64,000 nt of DNA from RUG11551 sp045586185 (GTDB lineage: Bacteria; Planctomycetota; Planctomycetia; Pirellulales; Thermoguttaceae): NCBI GenBank assembly GCA_045586185.1, contig JAZMZV010000142.1, positions 27,980 through 91,979 of the forward strand, read 5' to 3'. Shown one piece after another: positions 6,856-15,719 of this stretch. The notes beneath the pieces were generated by a model, which saw only the letters and a program-made list of their open reading frames with translations, was not told where the DNA came from and did no database searches. Numbering within the stretch: position 1 is the first letter of the stretch; every line of letters begins with the position of its first letter. Position numbers and translations under genes: made by a program.

Positions 6856-9800
6856 CTACTTCGTCAGCGTCAGGATACCGAACGACTGCGGGTTCCAGAC
6901 GGGCGTCAGACCTTCGCCCCAAAGCAGGTACGCTTCTGGAGCGTCGGAGGAGTCCGCGTCGGTCAGGCGCAGCGACAGCCCCAGCTTCGTTCCCAGCGTT
7001 CCTTTCGCGCCGCCCAAGTCTGACCACGGCATCGCGATTTCGTACGTCGTCTTGTTGCCATTCCGTGTAACAGCGATGTCGTATTCGGACGAGTCTTTGG
7101 TCAGCTGACCGGATTTCAGTCCGCCGGAGAATTCCGCTGGTCGATAGAGCGAATGTTTTCCGCTTCCTCCGCCGGGCGAGGCGGGGCTGACGTCAAAGCA
7201 GAACGCCTTTCCGTCTTCTCCCGGCAGCCGATTGAGCGGATGAATAGCTATTCTCACCGCGTCGCCGGCAATGCCCTTGGCGTCGGACTTCTCGCGATGT
7301 TTGTCGTCAATAACTTCAATTCCAACGTAGAGGAACTGCTCGTCGTAGTTGAAATAGACAACGCCGCTGCAGTTGTCAGGCGTCCATTTGTACGCTTTGT
7401 TTACCGACCGAACCTGATTTCTGCCCAGCAGAGGAATCGGCGCGGACAGGTCGAAGTCGCTCAGGTCGCCGTCAATTGTTCGTTTCTCTCCTGACTTGAC
7501 CTGCGGTGCAAATGCGACGTAGTCGGAGCCCTCGTAGGGAACGAGAATGGCGTTGTCGATCATCGACCAGCCGTCTCCCTTGCAGACCGGAGCGGCGGAA
7601 ACTCTCGTCGCCCCGTCAGGCAGTTCAAGCCGTTTGCTGAAGACCTGCCAGCAGTCCTGAGTATTGGGCGCCTGGAACACCTGAAGCCAATGCCACGTCC
7701 AGGATTTGCCGTCTGCCGTAGACCCGCCGAAGTTGGAGCCGGTCGCCAGGTTGTCGGATTTAATCCAGAAGCTGTACACGTACTCTCCGCCCGAGACCGG
7801 GATTTTCGGGAGGTTCTGATACATGTTGTAATACGACCCGTGCGTCTTTTCAAAGCGGATAACGTACTTTCCGTGCCCCGGTTCGTTGGGGTTGTTGAAT
7901 TCCGTTCTGACGCCCTGTTTTCCCGTTCCGCCCCATTCAGCCGCGGCGGCGGGATCGCCGGCTGCCTGTTCAAATCCCGGGTTGAGAAGCAGGTTTCCAA
8001 TCTGATCCGGGTTGACCGCATTGACAACAAGTTTTCGGACGAACGTTCCCTGCAGCGTCTTTGACGCAGCGTCGGCGTATCGCAATGTAACAGTCGTGGG
8101 CGTCGCGCCGTTGGGGACGCTGTCGATTTTCAGCAGCTGCGTTACAGTTTCGCCCGGCTTGAGTTCAACCGTTACGCCCTTGCCGCCGTTGGGGGCGACG
8201 TTTTTATCCAAACGAACGTTAACCAGAATCGGCTTCTTCAAAAGGTTTGACAGGCGAACGGGAACTTCAAGAGCGCTGCTGGCAATGCCTGTAACAGTCG
8301 GAACAGCCGCCTCCGATCCCGGGAAGGACAGAATCAGCGCCGCTTTAATCGCCTGAACGTCTCCGCCAACGACGATATAGGGGCTGGACGTCAACGTTAG
8401 TTTCGTCACACCGGACTGCGGAAGCGGGGTTTCGTTCCCCTGCTGATCGACCATCGCCTTGGGATTGAATCCGTTGGGAAGCGTTACAGTTTCCCCGTCC
8501 TTCTCGTTCGTCGAAACGATCAGAACCGGGGTTCCGTCCGGCTTTTCAAACAGCTTGAGGGAATCGGACTTGCCCAGCGAGATTTCCCCGACGGGTTTGG
8601 CGTTTCCAATCGCGTTGATAAGAACCGCCAGCGCGGCGGCGCCGGGTCGCGGGCTCATATCGCCCCAGAAATGGCTCCAGTCGCCAGCAGCGGCTCCTTC
8701 GCCGCCAAAGAGAACGATGTGTTCGCAGCCAGCAAGCAGCTCGTCCGGGAAATGAGAGAAGTAGTAATCTCCCTGCGCCGTGTTTTTCATCGCTTCCGAC
8801 AGCGGCATTCCCCACGTGGACTGCGTTCCGCCCAGCGCGGTTTCGTTGTCCCAAACAGCAACCTTGTCAGCGCACCCGACAGCAGCCAGGTCGCGCTTGG
8901 CGCCGCGAACAGACGAGCCGGTTCCGTAATGGACGGGCAGAATATCGATGTATTCGCCCACGCCGGCGGCTAAAAGATTTTGTCGGAACGTTTGCGGCCA
9001 CAGACCGCCTGCCAGCTGGTTGCGGAGCTTCGGATTGACGCGTTTCGCCGCTTCAGCCCCGACCCGGCACAGCATGGCGTAGTCCGCCACCGGGTCAGCG
9101 CAAGTGTCGCCCGGCACGATTTCGTTTTGCCATTCAAAGCCGATAATGTCGTTTTTGAACTCCGTTGCGAGGCGGGTTATAAAGCGTCGAACGTCTTTCT
9201 CGTCCAGCGGCATGGCGGAGAACGCTTTTCCGTACGACTTCTCCGACTGAATCGCCCAGATCGGAATGCCGTCAATCAGCAGCCACGGACGAATTCCGTT
9301 TTTATTGCAAACGTCGATACTGTTACGAAGACTCTTCCACGCGGCTTCGTTGTACTGACCGCGGGCGGGTTCGAGACTTCCCCAGTTGATCCAGGCGCGG
9401 CAGGAACTCAGACCCAGCATTCGGTTGGCTTTCGCCGCCTCTTCAGACCCGAAAAACTTCTGACCGCCAAAGGGCGTCGGGCCGTTCCCGATAGTCTTTT
9501 TCATGTCTGGAATGCGGGCGAAGGTAACCTCGCGAGCTTCCGCGCCGGGCAGTTCCGCTCTGAGCAGGAACGTTCCCTTTTCGTCAATATTAATTGGAAT
9601 GGACGTCGGCTTGCCGCTGGGGTCAGGGAAATCGACAGCGCCTTGAGCAACCGTCTTCCCCTTGACGTTTGTAACAGTCCAGTTGAGCTTGGCGGGCTTC
9701 ATGCCCTCGGCTTTATTCAGAGGCGTCGCCTGCATGACGACTTTCTGATCGTAGGTGAAGAGATTTCCCGGCGTTGTCGCATCGAGTTCAAACCAGCCGT

Positions 9801-10695
9801 TGGCTCGGGCAAAGCCCGGCAGACCGTGACGAATCGACCACGGCCAGTTTTTGTCGTCATGCCCGCGGAACTGGGCGATTAACAGCAGCGAGTCCCCGTA
9901 CTTGCCTTTTTCCGGCTCTGCGGCGGCGTACGGCTTAGGCAGCTTGAACGTCCAGCTTCCCTTGGCTCGTTTTCCGATTTCGCACTTGAAATTGGGCGCG
10001 CCGACGCCGTGATAATTGTGGTGTGTGCGGTTAGTCGTATATTTCCCGTCGGGACAGTCCACCCACGGACCGACAACCCACAGGACGATTTCCGTCCCGC
10101 CCCAGTCGTCGGACTTGTCGACGTAATACTCAAACGGGACGACGACCGTCTCCCCTTCTTTCCAGACAGGCTCGCCGCCGTCTTCAGACTGCGCCTTACC
10201 GACGACAATCCAGCTCTTTTTGAGCGTCGCGGTATCCGGTCGGAACGTCGACTTGATTTCGTCGTTCACCAACGGCAGAATAATCGGGCCGTTGTACGCT
10301 CTGAGTTCAGCTTCATCCCAGCCTTTGGTCGTGAGATAATAAATCGGCTGAACACCCTGGTCGTCCGACTTGTATGGCGGCATTGTATACCGGAACGTGA
10401 GCGTCTTGCCTTCCTGCGCCGGCTGCGGGGCGCCGCCCCACGCGGCGTATCCGATATACTGTCCCGGTTTGGCGTGATGAATATCCCCGCCGATCAATTT
10501 ACCAGCTGGAATCTTTTTGGGTGTAACATAGACCTCAAACTTCTGACCGGGTACGGCTTTTTCTGGATAGTCGATTGTCAGCCAATCCAACTCTGCCTTT
10601 TTTCTCGCCGATTCCTGAGCCAGCGCAGACGCGGTCAATACCGCCACCGCCAACGCTGCAAGCGTAATTCGTTTAAATTGAGCAATAGAAATCAT
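6856..10695 (-). CDS. Large secreted TIM-barrel glycosidase-like protein with CBM9-like C-terminus
   Basis: A 1279-residue secreted protein. The N-terminal signal peptide ends near ALA-QE, and GAGG lies about 7 bases before the ATG. Residues about 30-390 are beta-rich, probably Ig-like or carbohydrate-binding. Residues about 400-760 look like a clan GH-A (beta/alpha)8 barrel: NRMLGLSSCRAWINWGSLEP, then Glu525 in EWQNEIVPG and Glu618 in VWDNETALGG, 93 residues apart as expected for acid/base and nucleophile. Next come an Ig-like and a jelly-roll domain (NLLLNPGFEQA). The last 200 residues resemble CBM9/DOMON domains (IDGDLSDFD ... WNPQSFGILTL). I cannot assign a GH family (GH5, GH39 and GH42-like are candidates) or a substrate. 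Repeats and a hairpin lie downstream. Confidence 0.85.
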   Translation of the reverse strand: MISIAQFKRITLAALAVAVLTASALAQESARKKAELDWLTIDYPEKAVPGQKFEVYVTPKKIPAGKLIGGDIHHAKPGQYIGYAAWGGAPQPAQEGKTLTFRYTMPPYKSDDQGVQPIYYLTTKGWDEAELRAYNGPIILPLVNDEIKSTFRPDTATLKKSWIVVGKAQSEDGGEPVWKEGETVVVPFEYYVDKSDDWGGTEIVLWVVGPWVDCPDGKYTTNRTHHNYHGVGAPNFKCEIGKRAKGSWTFKLPKPYAAAEPEKGKYGDSLLLIAQFRGHDDKNWPWSIRHGLPGFARANGWFELDATTPGNLFTYDQKVVMQATPLNKAEGMKPAKLNWTVTNVKGKTVAQGAVDFPDPSGKPTSIPINIDEKGTFLLRAELPGAEAREVTFARIPDMKKTIGNGPTPFGGQKFFGSEEAAKANRMLGLSSCRAWINWGSLEPARGQYNEAAWKSLRNSIDVCNKNGIRPWLLIDGIPIWAIQSEKSYGKAFSAMPLDEKDVRRFITRLATEFKNDIIGFEWQNEIVPGDTCADPVADYAMLCRVGAEAAKRVNPKLRNQLAGGLWPQTFRQNLLAAGVGEYIDILPVHYGTGSSVRGAKRDLAAVGCADKVAVWDNETALGGTQSTWGMPLSEAMKNTAQGDYYFSHFPDELLAGCEHIVLFGGEGAAAGDWSHFWGDMSPRPGAAALAVLINAIGNAKPVGEISLGKSDSLKLFEKPDGTPVLIVSTNEKDGETVTLPNGFNPKAMVDQQGNETPLPQSGVTKLTLTSSPYIVVGGDVQAIKAALILSFPGSEAAVPTVTGIASSALEVPVRLSNLLKKPILVNVRLDKNVAPNGGKGVTVELKPGETVTQLLKIDSVPNGATPTTVTLRYADAASKTLQGTFVRKLVVNAVNPDQIGNLLLNPGFEQAAGDPAAAAEWGGTGKQGVRTEFNNPNEPGHGKYVIRFEKTHGSYYNMYQNLPKIPVSGGEYVYSFWIKSDNLATGSNFGGSTADGKSWTWHWLQVFQAPNTQDCWQVFSKRLELPDGATRVSAAPVCKGDGWSMIDNAILVPYEGSDYVAFAPQVKSGEKRTIDGDLSDFDLSAPIPLLGRNQVRSVNKAYKWTPDNCSGVVYFNYDEQFLYVGIEVIDDKHREKSDAKGIAGDAVRIAIHPLNRLPGEDGKAFCFDVSPASPGGGSGKHSLYRPAEFSGGLKSGQLTKDSSEYDIAVTRNGNKTTYEIAMPWSDLGGAKGTLGTKLGLSLRLTDADSSDAPEAYLLWGEGLTPVWNPQSFGILTLTK

Positions 10696-10911
10696 TTCTT
10701 CGCCTCGTTGAAAATATGGGGAAAACTGAATAACCTCTCGACGCGGATTTACGTCGATAAGATTATTGTATACAAAAAGAAATTAAATTGCAACCCCCCG
10801 GGGCGGCGAGGCGCCGCTCCCAGTCCGCGCTGCCGCGGTGCGAAGGCGCACACCCAGAAGCCAATACTCGCTCCCGTTGGTCGCTTTCGTTATTGATAAT
10901 ACTATGTTTTT

Positions 10912-11051
10912 CTCCCCTTGCTAAAGTTTTTTGGAAAGGGGAGTTTGAGGGGAAGAACCTTTTTTTCAAAAAAGGTTTTCCCCTCTTAATTAAACTTGAA
11001 AAAACTTGCCTAAAAGGGAGCCAGCTTGCTGGCGACCTAAGTTTTTTCAAG
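10912..11051 (-). repeat. 140-bp triple-palindrome repeat, copy 3 (inverted)
   Basis: Reverse complement of the copies at 1271 and 6620. The ATCCGT module is absent here, so the two modules move or persist independently. Confidence 0.9.
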
Positions 11052-11054
11052 TTG

Positions 11055-11071
11055 GCGGCTGAGACAGCCGC
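11055..11071. repeat. GC-rich hairpin flanking 140-bp repeat copy 3
   Basis: Stem GCGGCTG/CAGCCGC with AGA loop, three bases from the repeat, at the same end as the hairpins beside copies 1 and 2 but with a different stem sequence. Confidence 0.75.
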
Positions 11072-11126
11072 GATCCAGAGGGTCGGAGAGGTTCTTTTAT
11101 ATAAAGAGTTTGTCTTGTAACAGAAA

Positions 11127-11146
11127 GGCGCCCGAGGGAGGGCGCC
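11127..11146 (-). terminator. Possible terminator hairpin after the 497-residue PEP-CTERM gene
   Basis: GGCGCC at 11127-11132 pairs with GGCGCC at 11141-11146. Read on the minus strand the stem is followed by TTTCTG. It lies about 95 bp after the stop at 11239; a second hairpin (11201-11220) is closer but has no T-run. Confidence 0.4.
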
Positions 11147-11200
11147 ATCCGTGAAGGTTTTCGGCTGCGAAATAGAATCTATTGCAGGGCTTTGGTTAAG

Positions 11201-11220
11201 GCGGCGCCTATTGGCGCCGC
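11201..11220. repeat. GCGGCGCC/GGCGCCGC hairpin
   Basis: Perfect 8-bp stem with TATT loop, 19 bp past the stop of the PEP-CTERM gene at 11239. The same stem with another loop occurs at 4269-4288. Confidence 0.7.
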
Positions 11221-11238
11221 ACTCCCCGACCGTCACAT

Positions 11239-12717
11239 TTACCTGCGTTTGCGCCAGAACAGCAGTCCGGCAGCGCCGAGGATCATCAACGCCCACGTTG
11301 ACGGTTCGGGAACAGGGGGTGTATAGCCAAGTCCGACAAGGTATATGCCTTCTCCCGCTACGCCCTGGAGTTCAAACAATTCTGGATAGTTACGCAATAG
11401 ATAAGTGTAATCGTCGGTGACAATTTGCGAAGCGCCTGGATTGGGACCGATTCTTTCATCTGCAATTAGCAGATATTTTGCGCCTTTTTCAGCCCATTGT
11501 TCGGCATCGCCTGCCAAAAAATCCAGTTCAATAAAAGAGCCGGTTTGAGGTTTGAACTGAATGGCGTCGTTACGCGCATTCTTGTCAATTGTGAGGACGT
11601 CGTGGTTGGCGCCGGAATAGGAATCGAATTCAAACAGGATTGTACTTCCGGATTCTAAAACTATCGGTGATTTAAGAATCGCTTCGCCAATCGTACCGCT
11701 GTCGGATAATCCCGGCGAGAACGTCGCGCCGTCTTTAACGATTATTCCTGATCCAAGATAAGAGTCAAAATAACCCTGATAGTCAACTCTTCCTGAAGAA
11801 ATAACAAAGCTTTCGGCTTTTACTGCTCCTGCAGCTGCCGTATATACTTGCAAGGCTCCAGGACCTGTTTTCTCAATCGTCCCGAAGTATCTATCGTATG
11901 ATACAGGAGACGATGATTCGTAACCGATAATTTTTTTCCCATCGGTAAGGTTGAGTCGTTTGGTTCCGTTTTTGACATTATACTCCACCACAGAATTGTT
12001 ATTGTCAATATATACACTTGCATTTGAATTAATGGCATCGTCTGTTAAAACAAGACGCGTCCCGAACCGGACTGCGTATATACCGGAAAACGTGTTGTTC
12101 CCTGATAAAGTTAGAGAATTAACGCCAGGCGTTTTACTGGCGCTATACACGGCAAAAATAAGTCCCTCTCCTTGTACTACGCCAGAGAATTCTGTATGTT
12201 GACCGTCAGTCAGACTGACGCCAAAAGATTTCCCAGAATTGATAACAATGTTTCCGGAGCCTTGTAAATTATACATCACAGTATTTGCTGTAGAAGCTTT
12301 ATCCAAGCCATGTGCATTTACGTTTGAAATAAATGTAGCGCCTTCTGACATGACAAGATAGGCTGAAAACTGATTATTAGAGTCGGAGCCGTTGAAATCA
12401 ATCGTTCCATCCTGGAGCTTGATAGTCGGATTATTCATAACAAGCGCTCCAGTTACTTTCCATGTACCGCCGCCTGTTTTGATAATTTCATTAACGCCTC
12501 CCATAAGCATTAAATTAGAGGTCGTTTCGGTTGTACCTTCAGCAACGTTAGCCGTGTACGTTGATGGTCCGGATATATAGCCATCAGGAACGTTTCCGAA
12601 GACAACGCCTTGCCAAAGGGCAAGCAGGGCGGCAAAGAGAACGATTGCAAACCGCGAGACGTTACTCCGCATTAAAACACTGGATGCAGGCAGGGTGTTA
12701 GATTGCGTATTGATCAT
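11239..12717 (-). CDS. PEP-CTERM beta-helix surface protein
   Basis: A secreted, exosortase-processed surface protein. The start at 12717 is supported by AGGAG seven bases upstream; an ATG at 12732 would place that site inside the coding region. The signal peptide has the core FAIVLFAALLALWQGVVFG. The body is Gly/Thr/Ser/Asn-rich with autotransporter-type strand repeats (KTGGGTWKVTGA, LTLSGNNTFSG, EKTGPGALQVYTA, VKDGATFSPG), suggesting a long parallel beta-helix. The C-terminus VPEPSTWALMILG, a hydrophobic stretch, then RKRR is a textbook PEP-CTERM sorting signal, to be cut by the exosortase encoded at 27609. Its function on the surface is unknown; adhesion or matrix formation is an inference. 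Confidence 0.92.
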   Translation of the reverse strand: MINTQSNTLPASSVLMRSNVSRFAIVLFAALLALWQGVVFGNVPDGYISGPSTYTANVAEGTTETTSNLMLMGGVNEIIKTGGGTWKVTGALVMNNPTIKLQDGTIDFNGSDSNNQFSAYLVMSEGATFISNVNAHGLDKASTANTVMYNLQGSGNIVINSGKSFGVSLTDGQHTEFSGVVQGEGLIFAVYSASKTPGVNSLTLSGNNTFSGIYAVRFGTRLVLTDDAINSNASVYIDNNNSVVEYNVKNGTKRLNLTDGKKIIGYESSSPVSYDRYFGTIEKTGPGALQVYTAAAGAVKAESFVISSGRVDYQGYFDSYLGSGIIVKDGATFSPGLSDSGTIGEAILKSPIVLESGSTILFEFDSYSGANHDVLTIDKNARNDAIQFKPQTGSFIELDFLAGDAEQWAEKGAKYLLIADERIGPNPGASQIVTDDYTYLLRNYPELFELQGVAGEGIYLVGLGYTPPVPEPSTWALMILGAAGLLFWRKRR

Positions 12718-12820
12718 TTTTTTCTCCTTCATGGATAAATCAGACCGTAATATTTTCCCCTCATGGAAAAACTGGGTATTATAGACGGCGGATGACTTTT
12801 TCTATTAAGCTGAAAAAGCG

Positions 12821-12853
12821 TTTTGCCGCTGAACGCAATTCCAGACGGCAAAA
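12821..12853 (-). terminator. Terminator after the 840-residue PEP-CTERM gene
   Basis: TTTTGCCG (12821-12828) pairs with CGGCAAAA (12846-12853). On the minus strand the stem is followed by CGCTTTTT. It lies between the stop at 12910 and the next gene start at 12717. Confidence 0.6.
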
Positions 12854-12909
12854 TGTTTTCAGTAAATAAATATCCGTATCAGATACCCACTGTAGAGTTT
12901 ATCGGAATT

Positions 12910-15432
12910 TTAGAATTTTTTCTTTTGGAGCTTTTTCAGACAAAACAGCCCCGCAACGCCGAGAATCAGCAGCGCCCAGGTCGACGGTTCAGGAACGGCG
13001 TTCGCGTCGATGTATCGACGTCCGGTAATGGCGTACTTGCCGGAATAAGCGCCGCTGGTAAGCTGAACGTACTCCAAATTGTTGAAATCGCTCGAACGAA
13101 CGTATTTGCTAATAAAATCGTTTTTAATCGTAGAGCTGTTAGCTCCATGCAAAACGGCGGTGAACTCCTCGCCATCCTGCAGCGTGCAGTCGTCCGTCGC
13201 TGCCAGATAAACGATGCTGCCATCGTGCAATTCAAGATTGCCATAATCAACAATCAGCACGTCATTCTGGTCAGCGTCAGTCCCGCGGATTTCCATCAAC
13301 AACTCAGCGCCAGCTTCATTGAGAATAAAACCGCCGCCGTATGTCTGATCGCCAATTATAAGCGCCCCAGGCGAGTTGCCAGGCGAGAACGTTGCGCCAG
13401 AGTCTACAGACAGCAGACCTTTGAAATATCCTTGCATATCCAAACGTCCGGAAGAAACAAACATACTTTCAGCCGAAATCATTCCCTGAGTTTCCGATAC
13501 AATCTTCAGCGTACCATCTCCGGTTTTCTTGATGTCTCCCGTCCCAAAGATTTTGTTAGCGTTGGTGATTGTCATGCTTTTTAAATCGTTCCGATCAACG
13601 AACAGTTCCAGCGTACCTTTCGTAATGATGCCATCGTTGTTGGATTTGACGACTTCAATCTGACCGTATGTTGTAAGGGCTTCGTCTCTTAATTGCACTA
13701 CGCCATCTAAAACGGTGATTTTAGCGGTATACGTATTGGCGCTAGTGTCTGGATCATAAAACGATCCAGAAAAAACAACAACGCCTTTGCCTAATTTATC
13801 AATGCCCTGGGTTGTGTCATTAGCTTTATAAATAGAGCTTGTAAATTCCAGCCGAGCGTTATCATCTACATCAATGTTTAACAGGTGCCCTTCACGGACT
13901 TTAATCGGAACGGAAATGGTTGAAGGGGTGGACGAGGCATTGACATGAATAGACGTCCCGGTTTTCATTTCAATTCCTTTACAATTACTAACGAGAGATT
14001 TGATCTTGCCTCCGGTTAAAATTACCTTTTTATTCATAAAGGTCTGGTTATTTTTCGAATTCAATTGCAGCGTTCCGCCTTTAATGTCAAGGGTTACTTT
14101 GGCGCCGCCATTGCCAAAAGAGTCTTGTGCATTGCAGGCAAGCGTTGCGCCTGCTTTAATAGTTACAGTTTTACCTTCGCCAAAGCGATCAGAACCAGTA
14201 ATTTGATTATTCAACAGGATGGTTCCCTCGCTAACCTCAACGTTGCAATTGATTGATTGATTTTCTTTCGACGTAAGGGTCAGCGTTTTATCGCCAGTTT
14301 TAATCAGTTCGCCCTGGCTACTGGTAATTGTCCCCGCGAACGTTGTATTGGAAGTGTTATTAACGGTTAAATTGTGATTGCCATTATTGGTTATATTGCC
14401 ATTAGCGGCAATCAAAGCCCCTGGAACTGATACATCTACAGTTATAGGTTTACCCTGCTCGTCAGTTTCACCTGTTTCCTTTTTAACGCTGCTTGGCGGG
14501 TTATAAGTCAGATTATTCAGTCTTCCGCCTTCATTGAGAACCAGATTGCCTGATATCAGTTTAACAGTCTTGTCATCGTAATCGTAATACGCTCTGCCAT
14601 TAAAAGTAAAAGAACTGTCGTCTGTACAGTTTAACGGAGCGTTAAACGTCTGATCCGCGCGGATAGTTATGTCGCCAGAGCTGGTTATACTGGAAGCGTT
14701 AACAAAAACATCCTCAGCTTCAAAGGATAGACTGGATTTATTATCAATAACAACTGAACCACTAAATAAGTTTGAAGAGCTGGCAAGATGAAAACCGATT
14801 CTCGTTTCTCTGAAAGCGGTTTTAAAATTCAGCGTTCCCGACCCGGCAATACTGCTTTCAATCGTCAACAAACGATCCTCATGTGACGACTCATCGTTAA
14901 TCATAACAGTAGCGTTTCCGTTGACTGTTATGGCTCCTTGAAGCGTTACATGCGAATTAAAGAGACCTTGATCAATGACTCCATTGCCGAGAACCAGATT
15001 GTCTATTTTAACTGATTCACATTTAAGATTAAGATACCCTGTATCAAATTCGCTGGCATTATGATTATACCCAATATACAACTTGTTATACTCGCCAGAT
15101 TCGTTATAGGGAAAAGTTTGAGGGGTATCAACTTCTGGCGTTCTTAACATATAACCATCGCCAACGGCAAAAATACAGCCGTTGACATTGTCTGGAATAT
15201 TGGAAGGGGAGGAGCCATCAGCGTTAGACCAGTAATCTGACGTTGACCAGTTTAAACTATGATCATTTAGTTGATCTGAATTCAAATAATAAACCGGTGG
15301 TTCAGCTAAAGCAGACGACGAAAAAAGAATTGCGTCAATTCCAAATGTCAATAAAAGGATAGCTGCAATGCTAAGATAACTCTGCAACAGTAGGCAATAT
15401 TTATCGAATTTTCTATAAATATCGGTATCCAT
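12910..15432 (-). CDS. PEP-CTERM beta-helix surface protein
   Basis: An 840-residue secreted protein. The signal sequence lies slightly inside the N-terminus (core YLSIAAILLLTFGIDAILF, cleavage near ALA-EP). No Shine-Dalgarno site is seen. The long body has autotransporter-type strand motifs (KTGDKTLTLTS, VTLDIKGGTLQLNSKNNQ, KKTGDGTLKIVSE, SVDSGATFSPGNSPGAL). The C-terminus VPEPSTWALLILGVAGLF followed by KKLQKKK is a PEP-CTERM signal. The sequence FSPGNSPG before the last 150 residues is shared with the 1564-residue protein at 32926, so the two share a C-terminal module. It lies upstream of another PEP-CTERM gene in the same direction, with a terminator between. Confidence 0.92.
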   Translation of the reverse strand: MDTDIYRKFDKYCLLLQSYLSIAAILLLTFGIDAILFSSSALAEPPVYYLNSDQLNDHSLNWSTSDYWSNADGSSPSNIPDNVNGCIFAVGDGYMLRTPEVDTPQTFPYNESGEYNKLYIGYNHNASEFDTGYLNLKCESVKIDNLVLGNGVIDQGLFNSHVTLQGAITVNGNATVMINDESSHEDRLLTIESSIAGSGTLNFKTAFRETRIGFHLASSSNLFSGSVVIDNKSSLSFEAEDVFVNASSITSSGDITIRADQTFNAPLNCTDDSSFTFNGRAYYDYDDKTVKLISGNLVLNEGGRLNNLTYNPPSSVKKETGETDEQGKPITVDVSVPGALIAANGNITNNGNHNLTVNNTSNTTFAGTITSSQGELIKTGDKTLTLTSKENQSINCNVEVSEGTILLNNQITGSDRFGEGKTVTIKAGATLACNAQDSFGNGGAKVTLDIKGGTLQLNSKNNQTFMNKKVILTGGKIKSLVSNCKGIEMKTGTSIHVNASSTPSTISVPIKVREGHLLNIDVDDNARLEFTSSIYKANDTTQGIDKLGKGVVVFSGSFYDPDTSANTYTAKITVLDGVVQLRDEALTTYGQIEVVKSNNDGIITKGTLELFVDRNDLKSMTITNANKIFGTGDIKKTGDGTLKIVSETQGMISAESMFVSSGRLDMQGYFKGLLSVDSGATFSPGNSPGALIIGDQTYGGGFILNEAGAELLMEIRGTDADQNDVLIVDYGNLELHDGSIVYLAATDDCTLQDGEEFTAVLHGANSSTIKNDFISKYVRSSDFNNLEYVQLTSGAYSGKYAITGRRYIDANAVPEPSTWALLILGVAGLFCLKKLQKKKF

Positions 15433-15669
15433 ATATACTTCTGACTCAATCTATCCCTAAAAGTTCCATAATTGAGTCTCCATTTCCCATAAAATATATG
15501 TAATGGCACATATTATATCTAGAATCGACTTTTTTAAAGGGGCAGTATAGCGATTTAGCGAAAAAAACTCAAAAATTTGAGAAACATAGATAATACAGAC
15601 AAGACGGGTAATGTGTAATAGTAAACAGATATGAGCTAGTACAGAAAAGTCGGTATATTTTACGCATAA

Positions 15670-15697
15670 GGAAGCGTGTATATTCTTACACGCTTCC
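15670..15697. terminator. Strong hairpin after the TreZ-like gene
   Basis: GGAAGCGTGTA (15670-15680) pairs perfectly with TACACGCTTCC (15687-15697). It lies 23 bp past the stop codon at 15720. A T-run is present on the plus side, not on the minus side, but no plus-strand gene ends here. A transcript end for the minus-strand operon is the likely role. Confidence 0.55.
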
Positions 15698-15719
15698 TGA
15701 GTTGTCTTTTTTAATTCAA

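Larger units (their letters stand above)
10696..11238. other. Spacer with repeat copy 3 and several hairpins
   Basis: No gene seen. Apart from the 140-bp repeat it contains a GCGGCG/CGCCGC palindrome near 10800-10815, a GGCGCC/GGCGCC hairpin at 11127-11146 and a GCGGCGCC/GGCGCCGC hairpin at 11201-11220. ORFs of 100-177 codons here overlap the repeat and have no family resemblance. Confidence 0.6.

Noticed and set aside
8980..10896. Two plus-strand ORFs of about 300 codons
   Set aside because: Antisense shadows of the 1279-residue secreted protein; no signal, domain or ribosome site.
1271..11051. Insertion sequence ends
   Set aside because: The repeats lack a transposase gene and I see no clear target duplications; they are reported as dispersed repeats only.
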